64,000 nucleotides of DNA from Rossellomorea sp. y25 (GTDB lineage: Bacteria > Bacillota > Bacilli > Bacillales > Bacillaceae_B), in contig NZ_CP145886.1 of NCBI RefSeq assembly GCF_038049935.1, positions 744,001 to 808,000 of the forward strand. The letters run 5' to 3'. The notes under the pieces are model-generated. The model was not told the DNA's origin. It saw only the letters and a list, made by a program, of their open reading frames with translations, and made no database searches. Position numbers and translations under genes: made by a program. Position 1 is the stretch's first letter. Every line of letters begins with the position of its first letter. Shown here in pieces: positions 1-8,829 of this stretch.

Positions 1-25
1 AGGGCCCATTTTGGGCCCTATTTTC
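1..25 (+). terminator. Rho-independent terminator at left edge
   Basis: AGGGCCC, a short AT loop, GGGCCCT and a T-rich tail form a hairpin that probably ends a gene lying left of the window. Confidence 0.6.
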
Positions 26-223
26 AAGAAATCACTAATCAAAGTTCCATTGAATTATGGATATAGACGTTGAAAATACGAAATGACTAAATGGTAGAAT
101 CACATAGCTATGAATCAACATCAAAGCATGCGAATGTGATCGTAAGAAACGTGTATAATGATTAATGAGTAGCTTTACAAGTGGTTAAATAAATGGTTTT
201 AAAGGCGGGATGGGGGGACTGTG

Positions 224-1489
224 ATGATTGAGGGGAAGATCATAAAGTATTATCGTGAAAAAGCAAAATTAACACAAAAAGAGCTTGGAGGTGGAATTTG
301 TTCGATTACTCATTTAAGTAAAATTGAACGAGGGTTAACAGAATGTTCCACTGAAACGATCGAGCACATTGCCAACCGTTTAGGAATTGATATAGAAATT
401 GAACTGGGAAAGCTTTACAAGATCAAAGACCTTCTTGACCGTTGGCATGAAGTGATGATTAAAGAGGCACTCCCTGAAGTAGAAGCCATAAAAAATGAAC
501 TTGAAAATGCTCCGTTAATTCATATTTCTACCTATAAACATTTTTACAAACTGTTAAAAATAAGATATGAACTCATTCATTATCATTTTGATAAAGCAGA
601 GGACATCATACATGATCTCCAGAAAATCGAATTTCATTTATCAGATTACGAAAAGAACTTGCTTAAACAATTACGAGGAATGTACTACATCGCGAAGAGT
701 GACTATGTCAAAGCAATCGATACATTAAAAACCATCAAGCAAAATGAATATAATCATCCTGAATATTATTATCATCTGGCCGTTTCCTATCATAATCTTA
801 ACTCTCAGATTATGTGTTACCATTATGCTGAGAAAGCATTGCACTATTTCAAAAAGAGTAATAACTTTCTGAAAGTCATTGATACTGAAATGCTTATGCT
901 AATCCAGCTTCAATTTGATCAGCACCATGATTTCAACGAAACAGTAAAACAATATGTAACGTTAATTGAAAGCTGCGTTATATGCAATGCAATCAGAAGA
1001 AAATCCAAGCTTTTACATAATTTAGCCTTTTTCTATTATGTTCGAAAGGATTATCAAAAGGCAAGCGAGCTATATAAAGAATCATGCAGTCTGAAAAATA
1101 AGAAGTCAAGCGAATACTTATTGTCTTTTGAAGGCTATATCCGCTGTTCTTATGAAGCTGGCCTATTATCAAAGGCAAAATTAATCCAATTGACCAAAGA
1201 AGGATTATCGGTAGCGGTGGAATTGCAACAGAATACATTCAGGATCCTCTTCAATCTCCTATTGTATTTAATTAAAGGACAACACGATCAGTACTATCGC
1301 TATCTATATGAAGAAGGCTTGCCTTACTATAGAAAATATGGATTTGTCTATTTAATTCAGCGCTCAGAAAAAGAACTGTTTCATTATTATCATGAAAAGA
1401 ATGAGGTGGAAAAGGCTTTAGACATTGCCTATCTTTCCTTTAGTGGAGAAGACAGTGTGCCCATTGAGACGAGAAGGAATAATGAGTGA
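224..1489 (+). CDS. XRE/TPR regulator, RRNPP-like
   Basis: A 421-residue cytoplasmic regulator. Residues about 5-60 form an XRE-type helix-turn-helix (TQKELGGGICSITHLSKIERG). The rest is entirely alpha-helical with TPR-like repeats such as YHLAVSYHNLN and LHNLAFFYYVRKDYQKASELYKES. This domain order is that of peptide-responsive RRNPP regulators (PlcR, NprR, Rgg), whose TPR part binds a short signal peptide. I chose ATG 224 over GTG 221 because the GGGGGGA ribosome site is then 6 bases away. No exported propeptide gene follows: a terminator lies at 1530-1562 and then minus-strand genes begin. The target and ligand are therefore unknown, and it could also be a stand-alone sporulation or competence regulator. 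Confidence 0.8.
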   Translation: MIEGKIIKYYREKAKLTQKELGGGICSITHLSKIERGLTECSTETIEHIANRLGIDIEIELGKLYKIKDLLDRWHEVMIKEALPEVEAIKNELENAPLIHISTYKHFYKLLKIRYELIHYHFDKAEDIIHDLQKIEFHLSDYEKNLLKQLRGMYYIAKSDYVKAIDTLKTIKQNEYNHPEYYYHLAVSYHNLNSQIMCYHYAEKALHYFKKSNNFLKVIDTEMLMLIQLQFDQHHDFNETVKQYVTLIESCVICNAIRRKSKLLHNLAFFYYVRKDYQKASELYKESCSLKNKKSSEYLLSFEGYIRCSYEAGLLSKAKLIQLTKEGLSVAVELQQNTFRILFNLLLYLIKGQHDQYYRYLYEEGLPYYRKYGFVYLIQRSEKELFHYYHEKNEVEKALDIAYLSFSGEDSVPIETRRNNE

Positions 1490-1529
1490 GTCAAGGGTCG
1501 ATTGTTGTCCGGTTCACCATGCTTTATGA

Positions 1530-1562
1530 TGATGAGTCTTTAGCGGCTCATCTTTTTTGTGC
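1530..1562 (+). terminator. Terminator after RRNPP-like regulator
   Basis: GATGAG, a 10-nt loop and CTCATC followed by six T residues, 40 bp beyond the regulator stop. Confidence 0.75.
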
Positions 1563-1578
1563 ATTCTTCTATTGGGCT

Positions 1579-1785
1579 TTACTCTTTTTGAAAACATAAT
1601 AACAATAAGGAAAAGAAGCTAATAGAGCAGAATAACTCAGACAATTCCATCACTCGAAAGGGACTTACGGCATTATGCTATGCTAGCGACATCTTATATC
1701 CCTGCAAAAGGTCAAGGCCCAGGGAAAAGGCAAATAAACATCCCAACATTAATAGGGTAATACTTAAGGTTTTCACACCGATCAC
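1579..1785 (-). pseudogene. Small two-helix protein with in-frame amber stop
   Basis: Not a continuous ORF. Reading from GTG 1785 (AGGAGG just upstream) gives 35 residues with one hydrophobic helix (TLSITLLMLGCLFAFSLGL), then TAG at 1678-1680. The same frame continues for 32 residues with a second hydrophobic helix (FCSISFFSLLLLCF) to TAA 1579. It lies 150 bp downstream of gerC on the same strand. Small two-helix 'D' proteins of about 65-80 residues are known accessories of GerA-type receptors in Bacillus, and size, topology and place fit that role. The decay call rests on the amber codon. A truncated 35-residue product or a chance frame cannot be excluded. Confidence 0.4.
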
Positions 1786-1934
1786 ACTCCTCCTCTTATG
1801 TTCTTCCTCAACAGTTTCCTGTGACCGACGTCGGTGCCCTCAACAATGGAACTTCGGTCAGCACCTTTTCCAATTACACAGATGGAGCCGAGCCTTCCTC
1901 ACTCAGTCTCTTGACGGAGGCATGTATAAACGTT

Positions 1935-3017
1935 TTAATCTATTGTTCCTGTTTGTTGGATTTCACACTCTGCCTTAACAGTAACAGGTACATTTGGATA
2001 ATACGTTTCCCATTGTTCTTTATTAAATTTGCGATAATGTTCCTTATATTTCGCACCTAAACCTAGTGGATCAACGTTCTGTTCTTTTAGTTGCGTGATG
2101 ATTTTGTCAGCCCTATCTTCTAATTGTTGCTCTATCTCTTTTTGATATTTCTTTTTATTAAAAGACTGCCTTTTTCTCTTTGAAGAAGAAAATTCTTGTA
2201 GCTTTGTTTTCATTTTAATATTAATGATAAACTCCGGTTTACCGTGTACGATATTGACTTTATATTCTGGATTTGATGTAAGAGTTTCGAGAACCACCTT
2301 ATCTCCATTATCAAACTTATATCCCTGAAGACCATCACTTGTATTTTTAGTAACTAACATCTTAAAAATATTTATTTCTTCCATCGGTATGGATGTAATA
2401 TATTTATCATAGTGAAAAAAGGCTATCCCTGTGATTTTGATTTTGCCATTTACATTTTTGATCAAAGGTAAATAAGGGTCCTGGCCTATTTGAAACAATT
2501 GAAATAAAAAAGTTTGTAAATTGGTGTGGGGGAGTTCACCGGATTCCATATTTTGATCCAGTAATTCTTGAAGGAAAATAGAAATATTCTCATTCTTATA
2601 TTTATTCAAATTTAATAACTCATTCGCACTACCATCAACAATGGCTATTTGAACAATACTTCCGATAGATGGATCACGGTTCAGGGTATCGACAAAATCA
2701 TTGATCCCAATTTCCGCCAGTGCTTTTCCGTAAAGAGCAAACCTGAGTTGTCCGCTTACTAAGCGACGTTGTGTTTCATTATTTATACTGGTCCGCATTT
2801 CTTTACTGGATTGTGCCAAGGCGGATCTGACTTCTGTATGGGATTCGTTCTTTTTAATAATAGGATATAATATGGTTCCCAATATGTTTCCTTCGTCGGC
2901 CAAGTCATAGCCCACGCCTTGTATCATCCCGATCTCATTTACAATATTGGTAGGGAGTAAGGAACAACCTGATAATAGTAAAATGAAGAACATTGAAATG
3001 GCAGCACGATTAAACAC
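1935..3017 (-). CDS. GerC-type germinant receptor lipoprotein (operon 1)
   Basis: A 360-residue Ger(x)C family lipoprotein, the C subunit of a GerA-type nutrient receptor in the spore inner membrane. The signal peptide ends in a lipobox (LLLSGC, Cys 18), then VNEIGMIQGVGYDLA and the conserved family core (REAL-like LSGQLRFALYGKALAEIG, RDPSIGSIVQIAIVD). The GTG start at 3017 lies 8 bp inside the end of gerB, with an AAAGGGGG ribosome site, so the two are translationally coupled. Length is normal for the family. The germinant cannot be predicted from sequence. Confidence 0.92.
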   Translation of the reverse strand: MFNRAAISMFFILLLSGCSLLPTNIVNEIGMIQGVGYDLADEGNILGTILYPIIKKNESHTEVRSALAQSSKEMRTSINNETQRRLVSGQLRFALYGKALAEIGINDFVDTLNRDPSIGSIVQIAIVDGSANELLNLNKYKNENISIFLQELLDQNMESGELPHTNLQTFLFQLFQIGQDPYLPLIKNVNGKIKITGIAFFHYDKYITSIPMEEINIFKMLVTKNTSDGLQGYKFDNGDKVVLETLTSNPEYKVNIVHGKPEFIINIKMKTKLQEFSSSKRKRQSFNKKKYQKEIEQQLEDRADKIITQLKEQNVDPLGLGAKYKEHYRKFNKEQWETYYPNVPVTVKAECEIQQTGTID

Positions 3018-4095
3018 TTTGATTCCCCCTTTTAAGCAAAGTAAAATAAAGCAGGAGCAGAGGGATATAGATGTAAAAGATGTATAGATTCATTTGAGTG
3101 ACAGAAGTATCAATTATCTTCTTGACATGCTCGTTTGCTAATTGACAAATCAATACACTTATGAAGCTTAGAACCAGTAATGCATATTTCTGTTTCATAT
3201 TGAAAATTTTCTTTAGCCCTCTGCATGAGCACCATAACAAAAGTGAAATCAATGCCGTAACAATGATTGAATACATAGAGATATACAAGTATTCAAATCG
3301 TTCCAAATAAGAGAACTTTATTATTTTGGTAATCGAAAGCTCAGGCCAAATAGTGGCCTTTAATTGATCCTCACTATAAAATGTGAAAGAAACAATAGAA
3401 GAAATGGTATAGAGTGCTGTAGTAAAAAGGACACCAAGATGAGCAAACTTTTTGGATTTATCAGGTTTTCTAATAAATGGATAGAACATTAATAACACCT
3501 CTGTACCTGCTATGGTGTACATCGAGCTCTTAATGGAGTCCAACATGTCCATTACGGAATGATTCATTATTGGCATCAGGTTTGAAAACTGAGCAACTTT
3601 CAAGGGAAAAAAATACAATACCATTATCAATACTTGTGGAAATATAAAAGACAAGAAAGACAAGCCTACAACGACGCGAAATCCTCCGGAAATACAATAA
3701 TAGACTAACATTAGAATCAAGGTGGAGATGACCCAGGATGGTAACATGGGAAACATCCATACTTGAATAATTTCGATGAATGTAAGCATAACCGATATGC
3801 TGGCTAAACCGTAGTAAATGATAATGAAAAAACTTAAGAATCTCCCAAGAAACTTACCGAAGGCAGCAGTATGTACGTCAATAATATCCCCATCTGCTTT
3901 TCCTAGCAGTTTATACATAACCCAAATGAAAACCTGGACCAAGCACCCTGCGGCTAAGACACCAATCCATGCATCATATCCTGCTTTCGTTGCAATCGTT
4001 CTTTGAAAACTTAAAATTCCAACACCTACCTGGGAATTATAAATGATAAAGAAAACTAAATAAGGAGAGACTTGGTGCCTTACATCTACTTTCAA
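3010..4095 (-). CDS. GerB-type germinant receptor permease (operon 1)
   Basis: A 361-residue integral membrane protein of the spore germination GerB/endospore permease family (APC-like fold), with about ten hydrophobic segments. The start VSPYLVFFIIYNSQVGVGIL is the typical first helix with the GVGIL unwinding motif. GerB subunits form the ligand-binding part of the receptor. TTG 4095 has AGGGTGAT upstream. It lies 33 bp after gerA and overlaps gerC, so one transcript is likely, from the candidate sigma-G promoter upstream of gerA. Confidence 0.92.
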   Translation of the reverse strand: MKVDVRHQVSPYLVFFIIYNSQVGVGILSFQRTIATKAGYDAWIGVLAAGCLVQVFIWVMYKLLGKADGDIIDVHTAAFGKFLGRFLSFFIIIYYGLASISVMLTFIEIIQVWMFPMLPSWVISTLILMLVYYCISGGFRVVVGLSFLSFIFPQVLIMVLYFFPLKVAQFSNLMPIMNHSVMDMLDSIKSSMYTIAGTEVLLMFYPFIRKPDKSKKFAHLGVLFTTALYTISSIVSFTFYSEDQLKATIWPELSITKIIKFSYLERFEYLYISMYSIIVTALISLLLWCSCRGLKKIFNMKQKYALLVLSFISVLICQLANEHVKKIIDTSVTQMNLYIFYIYIPLLLLYFTLLKRGNQSV

Positions 4096-4128
4096 AAGTA
4101 ATCACCCTATATGTTTATTCAAAAATAT

Positions 4129-5592
4129 TTATTCATAAAAATCATTCAATGGCTCAGGTTTTTTCTTGCTGTCTACAAGTTTTTTCTTTTTTTGTGGTCT
4201 TAAGTTTTTGGGGTTATCTTTCTGCATGGAAAAAGGGAGTCTTACCCACAAATCTTGAAATGAAGTGATTCGTATCGGATACTGGCTTAAATAAGGTCGT
4301 CCAAGTGACGTCAATCTTAGCAAATGGATCAATGTATAGATTAAGCATAGAAAGACACCTAATAAGCCCATCCAAGCAGCAAGAAAAATGACTGGAAACT
4401 TAATAAAACGGATGGTGTTACTAAACTTATACACAGGAGATGTGTAGGAAGCTAAGGTTCCGAGTCCCACGATAATTAACAATACATTACTGGTTAATCC
4501 GGCTTCCACAACGGCTTGCCCAATGACAATCCCACCTACAACACCAAGTGATTGCCCAATTTTCAGTGGTAAACGAATCCCTGCCTCCTTTACCATTTCA
4601 ATCATTATCTCTAGAAACAGTGCCTCCAGAAATGGAGGAAAGGGAACAGTTGCCCTTGACCCTACAAGCGGCTCAAGTAATCGAGCTGGAATCAGTTCGT
4701 AATGATAGGTCATGATTGCCACGTACATCGGAGTGACAAAAGAAGAGATAAAAATGGCGGAAAATCGCAATAACCGAAAAAAATTGCTAATAATCCAAGA
4801 ATAACTATAATCTTCCATTGCAATAAAGGATTCCATAAAAGTTACTGGGAGGATAATCAGGTTTGGTGATCCGTCAACCGCAATGATTATTTTTCCTTCA
4901 GTAAGACCAGCAGCCACCCTGTCTGCTCTTTCCGTTGCAATTGACTGTGGAAACAAAGAATTTGAATTATCCTCAATCATGGCTGAAACATAGGAACTGT
5001 CCTGAATATGATCATATTGTATATCATTGATCCTCTGAATTGTGGTGTTTACATTTTCTTCATCAGCGATTCCGTTCACATACAAAACAGCTACTTTGGT
5101 TCTCGATAATTTTCCGACCTTCATTTCCTTGACGGTAAGCTCCGAGATAGGCAATCTTTTGCGGATAAGATTGATATTTGTATCTAATTCTTCTATAAAC
5201 CCAACCTGTGGACCCAATGCAGAGGATTCCAATGTTGGTATTCCTACATCGCGAAATTTACTGTTTGCAATATTCACTAATAAACATTCTTCATCATGGG
5301 GATGTAATTGAATAGACATATACCCATTCATAAGATTCTGGATAATGTCATCTTTATCACTGGTCAGAATACTTTCTTGAATGGGGATGATGCTCTTTAA
5401 CTCTTTTAATGAGCTCTGATCCTGTACATAGGGAAGAACATCTTTATGTAAGATATCTGAAGAAATAAGCGTACGATAATAGGAAATCCAAAAGGGTTCT
5501 CCATCTGTTAAGGAAGTGTGATAATGAATAAAGTCATTTGAGTCAGAAAGAACTGCAACCCAGTCTTGATGGTTGGCATCGCCACTTCTCAC
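4129..5592 (-). CDS. GerA-type germinant receptor A subunit (operon 1)
   Basis: A 487-residue A subunit of a GerA-type receptor. A soluble N-terminal half (about 1-290) carries the family stretch FPQSIATERADRVAAGLTEGKI. A C-terminal membrane half with about five helices carries FIAMEDYSYSW, the ARLLEPLVGSRATVPFPP segment and KIGQSLGVVGGIVIGQAVV. GTG 5592 is preferred over TTG 5610 because AAGGGGG lies 8 bases upstream of it, while TTG 5610 has no ribosome site. It is the first gene of the operon. A subunits assemble into ion-conducting oligomers that start germination. Confidence 0.92.
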   Translation of the reverse strand: MRSGDANHQDWVAVLSDSNDFIHYHTSLTDGEPFWISYYRTLISSDILHKDVLPYVQDQSSLKELKSIIPIQESILTSDKDDIIQNLMNGYMSIQLHPHDEECLLVNIANSKFRDVGIPTLESSALGPQVGFIEELDTNINLIRKRLPISELTVKEMKVGKLSRTKVAVLYVNGIADEENVNTTIQRINDIQYDHIQDSSYVSAMIEDNSNSLFPQSIATERADRVAAGLTEGKIIIAVDGSPNLIILPVTFMESFIAMEDYSYSWIISNFFRLLRFSAIFISSFVTPMYVAIMTYHYELIPARLLEPLVGSRATVPFPPFLEALFLEIMIEMVKEAGIRLPLKIGQSLGVVGGIVIGQAVVEAGLTSNVLLIIVGLGTLASYTSPVYKFSNTIRFIKFPVIFLAAWMGLLGVFLCLIYTLIHLLRLTSLGRPYLSQYPIRITSFQDLWVRLPFSMQKDNPKNLRPQKKKKLVDSKKKPEPLNDFYE

Positions 5593-5620
5593 CTTCCTAA
5601 CCCCCTTCAATGCTTTTTCT

Positions 5621-5650
5621 TATTATGTGTAAAAAGGGAAAATGTATGCA
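5621..5650 (-). promoter_or_regulatory. Candidate sigma-G promoter of ger operon 1
   Basis: On the minus strand TGCATA (5645-5650), a 17-nt spacer and CATAATA (5621-5627) match the sigma-G pattern TGAATA-N17-CATACTA with one mismatch in each box. It lies 29 bp before the gerA start, and sigma-G normally drives germinant-receptor operons. This is inferred from sequence only. Confidence 0.5.
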
Positions 5651-5762
5651 GAGGCACGATCGGATGATAAATGGGACTGATCCCTCACACGGTGGAGATT
5701 TAGTGTGTTGGAAGTCAGAAGCTAATAAAAAAACCTCCACACAGTGAGAAGGTCATATTCCA

Positions 5763-5882
5763 TCAGTTCCAGAAACCACATTTTTTGCACTTCGATGATT
5801 TCGTTGTCGGGTGTAACGGTACTTGGATACAGGCATCAGTTGGTGGAGGTTGAGGCGGTCGCGGCAGTGAAGAAACGTACAC
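5763..5882 (-). CDS. Possible 39-residue Pro/Cys-rich peptide
   Basis: A short frame from GTG 5882 encodes a proline-rich start (LPRPPQPPPTD) and a C-terminus ending CKKCGFWN, with a third Cys at residue 18. A T-rich tail after an imperfect hairpin follows about 15 bp beyond the stop. There is no good ribosome site and the start is uncertain, so this is weak. If real, the CxxC and proline content recall small spore-coat or metal-binding peptides, but I do not recognise a family. Apart from this frame and the sigma-G promoter, I see little in 5651-6190. Confidence 0.2.
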   Translation of the reverse strand: MYVSSLPRPPQPPPTDACIQVPLHPTTKSSKCKKCGFWN

Positions 5883-6193
5883 ATTTAACGTAATCTAGGT
5901 TTGTCCAATGGATAAACTAAGTATTTTTCATCTGTTTTTAACTACTGAAACACCAAAATTCAACAGAACAAGACAAGAATGTTTCCCAAAAATCGATTGC
6001 GCCAGCAGTAGTCCTTTGCTATGATGATCTTACTAATAAATGAAATGGAGGTTTTCCTGTTGACAGCATCAATCAGATTGCGTTTCCCGCCTTTCACTCG
6101 TTAATTGAATACGTTTGAAGGCTCTGCCTATGTTCAGAGCAATGGGATTGATCTGTCTATTTTTAAGAAAACCTGTATTTGTCGGTATTTTTA

Positions 6194-6222
6194 AAGAGGG
6201 GAGGAGTCTCCTCTCTTTTTTG
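6194..6222 (+). terminator. Terminator-like hairpin before MFS gene
   Basis: AGAGGGGAG, a tiny loop and CTCCTCTCT followed by T residues. A good Shine-Dalgarno (AAATGGAGG, about 6045-6053) before TTG 6060 opens only a 14-codon frame upstream. The hairpin may be an attenuator or the end of a lost gene. Confidence 0.5.
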
Positions 6223-6291
6223 TGTCTTAAAAATAACAAGTAGGCAAGGCTTATTTTTATATAAAATATAATAGAAATGAGTTGGTGGGAA

Positions 6292-7536
6292 ATGAACATA
6301 GTAAATCAAAATCAGAAGGAAGATTGGTTAAGAAATATCATTCTTTTCCTTAGCAGTCAGACGATTTCGCTATTTGGATCGTCTTTGGTGCAATACGCGA
6401 TCATGTGGCATATCACGTTAGAGACGGAGTCCGGGTTGATGATGACGTTGTTCATCATTTGCGGATTTATTCCGACCTTCCTCCTGTCCCCGGTCGCGGG
6501 TGTCTGGGCGGATCGCTATAACCGGAAGCTGTTGATTGTGTTATCGGATGGATTGATCGCGACTTCAACACTGGTTCTCGCGATTCTCTTCTTAATGGGA
6601 TACGATTCGATCTGGCTGCTGTTTGTCATGGCAGCGGTCCGGGCCCTTGGAACCGGGATTCAGACACCGGCTGTCGGCGCGATTTTGCCGCAGATTGTCC
6701 CAAAGGAGAAGCTGACGAAGGTGAATGGGGCAAATGGGAGCATCCAGGCTGTCATCATGTTCGTGTCCCCAATGGTCAGTGCGGCATTGCTTGGGATGGC
6801 ATCAATTGAGATCATCTTCTTCATCGATGTCATTACGGCAGCCATTGCGATCATCACACTGCTGGCCTTCTTGAAAATCTCGGTGCATGAGAAGGCAGCG
6901 GGCATACAAACAACAAGCTATTTCAGTGACTTCAAGCAAGGCTTGCAATATGTCAACAACCATGGATTCTTGAAGAAGTTCTTCCTGTTCTTCTCCATCT
7001 TCTTTGTTCTGATGGCACCTGCAGCCTTTCTGACTCCGCTGCAGGTCACCCGGAGCTTCGGAGACGATATTTGGAGACTGACGGCCATCGAAATTGCCTT
7101 TTCCATCGGGATGATGGCAGGCGGTGCCATCATTGCTTCCTGGGGCGGGTTTAAAAATAAGATTGCCACGATGACCTTCTCAAGTCTGATTATGGGATTC
7201 TGCACCTTCGCCCTTGGCATCGTTCCGGTCTTTTGGTTCTATCTCGTCTTCATGGCTTTATTCGGAGTGGCCATGCCGATTTTCAATACACCGACAATGG
7301 TGCTGCTACAGGAGAAAATCGAAGAGAATTACTTGGGAAGAGTCTTCGGGGTCATGGGGATGATCTCCACCTCGATGATGCCGATTGGCATGCTGATATT
7401 CGGACCCTTGGCAGATATTATCGCCATTGAATGGCTCCTCATCGGAACAGGGGTATTGACCATTCTCCTTTCCGTCATGCTGGGCCGCGACCAAGTGTTG
7501 ATCGAAGCAGGAAAGCCTGCACCTGCGCTGGAGTGA
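6292..7536 (+). CDS. MFS transporter, MdtG/Tet-like
   Basis: A 414-residue major facilitator superfamily permease with twelve hydrophobic segments. The loop 2-3 signature is visible as PVAGVWADRYNRKLL, and AAVRALGTGIQTPAVGAILPQ is typical of the drug-efflux (MFS-3, enterobactin/macrolide exporter-like) branch. A putative -10 box TATAAT at 6267-6272 makes ATG 6292 (ribosome site GGTGGGA) more likely than ATG 6277, which would start almost at the transcript end. It is monocistronic with its own terminator. The substrate is unknown. Confidence 0.85.
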   Translation: MNIVNQNQKEDWLRNIILFLSSQTISLFGSSLVQYAIMWHITLETESGLMMTLFIICGFIPTFLLSPVAGVWADRYNRKLLIVLSDGLIATSTLVLAILFLMGYDSIWLLFVMAAVRALGTGIQTPAVGAILPQIVPKEKLTKVNGANGSIQAVIMFVSPMVSAALLGMASIEIIFFIDVITAAIAIITLLAFLKISVHEKAAGIQTTSYFSDFKQGLQYVNNHGFLKKFFLFFSIFFVLMAPAAFLTPLQVTRSFGDDIWRLTAIEIAFSIGMMAGGAIIASWGGFKNKIATMTFSSLIMGFCTFALGIVPVFWFYLVFMALFGVAMPIFNTPTMVLLQEKIEENYLGRVFGVMGMISTSMMPIGMLIFGPLADIIAIEWLLIGTGVLTILLSVMLGRDQVLIEAGKPAPALE

Positions 7537-7546
7537 ATGTAGCCTT

Positions 7547-7577
7547 AAAAAGAGCTGTCCTTGTGGCAGCTCTTTTT
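7547..7577 (+). terminator. Terminator after MFS transporter
   Basis: AAAGAGCTGTCC, loop, GGCAGCTCTTTTTT, directly behind the transporter stop. Confidence 0.85.
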
Positions 7578-7687
7578 TGTGTCGTGATATAAAGGAAAAG
7601 TAATATATAAAGAGAATACTTATACTAAACAGGAGCAATCGATTCAGTTGTATTGCAAAATAGATGAAAAGAGAGGGGAACAGGAAC

Positions 7688-7900
7688 ATGACCAATAACC
7701 CAACACCCGAAAGCGAATTGCCTAAGATGAGTAAGCCCGCGAACCGTGAGCTTCATAACGCCGGATTTTATCGCCTTGAGCAATTAACCAGCGTGTCGGA
7801 ATCCGATATTCTGAAGATTCATGGGGTAGGACCGAAAGCAGTGCGCATTCTGAATGAGGCCCTGAAAGAAAAAGGGCTGTCTTTTGCAAAAAAATCATAA
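7688..7900 (+). CDS. Small helix-hairpin-helix DNA-binding protein
   Basis: A 70-residue protein. After about 20 flexible residues it shows LHNAGFYRLEQLTSVSESDILKIHGVGPKAVRILNEAL, a helix-hairpin-helix fold with the GVGPKA hairpin, like the C-terminal domain of the RNA polymerase alpha subunit. Such small proteins are common in Bacillaceae and usually annotated as DNA-binding. ATG 7688 follows AGAGGGGAACAGGA closely. It precedes the AlkD-like gene by 65 bp on the same strand, so both may share a transcript and a nucleic-acid role. Confidence 0.7.
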   Translation: MTNNPTPESELPKMSKPANRELHNAGFYRLEQLTSVSESDILKIHGVGPKAVRILNEALKEKGLSFAKKS

Positions 7901-7965
7901 AACGATTTGATTAAAGTGTAGTTGTGCGAAGGTGGATAACTTATAAAATAAAGGAAGTGGATAGG

Positions 7966-8673
7966 ATGGATTCACAAACGGTCATGCAAGAGCTGGAAGC
8001 ACTGGGCAAGGAACGATCGAAGAAAATGTACATATCCAATGGTGCCCAGGAGCCGGTCTTTGGCGTCGCGACAGGTGCAATGAAGCCGATCGCCAGGAAA
8101 ATCAAAAAGGATCAGGCGTTGGCTGAGGAGTTATATGCAACGGGGAATTACGACGCCATGTACTTTGCCGGTGTCATTGCCGATCCGAAAGCCATGACGG
8201 AGGCTGACTTTGACCGCTGGATCGACGGGGCGTATTTTTATATGCTGTCCGATTACGTGGTGGCCGTCACTTTGGCTGAAGCCGATATCGCCCAAGACGT
8301 GGCAGACAAGTGGATTGCAAGCGGGGAAGAGCTGAAAATGTCCGCGGGGTGGAGCTGCTACTGCTGGCTGCTTGGGAATCGCAAGGACGAAGAGTTTTCG
8401 GAAACGAAGCTTGCAGGGATGCTTGAGAAAGTCAAAGAGACTATCCACGATGCCCCCGAACGGACCAAATCCGCAATGAATAATTTCGTCACGACAGTCG
8501 GGGTTTCTTATGTTCCTCTTCATGAACTGGCTCTTCAGACGGCAAAAGAAATCGGACCTGTTGAGATGGTACGGGAAGGGAAAAAGAACAGCACACTGAA
8601 GGCTGCCGATGATATTCTGAAGCAAGTGGAGAAAGGGAAGATTGGGTTTAAGCGGAAGTATGTGCGGTGTTAA
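7966..8673 (+). CDS. AlkD-like DNA alkylation repair protein
   Basis: A 235-residue, all-helical protein of the DNA alkylation repair/AlkD (HEAT-like repeat) superfamily. Typical features are the N-terminal MQELEALGKERSKKMYISNGAQEPVFGVATGAMKPIARKI and repeated helical pairs such as YFAGVIADPKAM. AlkD enzymes excise alkylated bases such as 3- and 7-methyl adducts. Many Bacillus paralogs of this subgroup have unproved activity. ATG 7966 has AAGGAAGTGG upstream. An in-frame codon at 7924 lacks a ribosome site. Confidence 0.75.
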   Translation: MDSQTVMQELEALGKERSKKMYISNGAQEPVFGVATGAMKPIARKIKKDQALAEELYATGNYDAMYFAGVIADPKAMTEADFDRWIDGAYFYMLSDYVVAVTLAEADIAQDVADKWIASGEELKMSAGWSCYCWLLGNRKDEEFSETKLAGMLEKVKETIHDAPERTKSAMNNFVTTVGVSYVPLHELALQTAKEIGPVEMVREGKKNSTLKAADDILKQVEKGKIGFKRKYVRC

Positions 8674-8748
8674 TCCGTTCACCGCGACAGGTACTTTGGC
8701 CATGTGAGCCAGGTGACCTGTCCTATGGTGTTCTTGGTGGGTTAAAGA

Positions 8749-8790
8749 AGAGAAGTGAGTCATGAGAGATTGACTCACTTCTCTTTTTAG
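8749..8790 (+). terminator. Terminator after AlkD-like gene
   Basis: A perfect 13-bp stem (AGAGAAGTGAGTC / GACTCACTTCTCT), 10-nt loop and T tract. Confidence 0.9.
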
Positions 8791-8829
8791 GTCATTACCT
8801 AACTAATGGGTGGAAAAAGAGGATTTTCC

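Noticed and set aside
1490..1530. Signal peptide gene for the RRNPP-like regulator
   Set aside because: Too short before the terminator, and no exported small peptide frame was found on the plus strand.
1821..2060. 79-codon plus-strand frame
   Set aside because: Mostly antisense to gerC, with no ribosome site.
6060..6104. 14-codon frame behind a good ribosome site (leader peptide for the MFS gene)
   Set aside because: A following terminator hairpin makes attenuation imaginable, but the peptide has no telling codon run (no antibiotic-stalling or amino-acid repeat), so it is not called.
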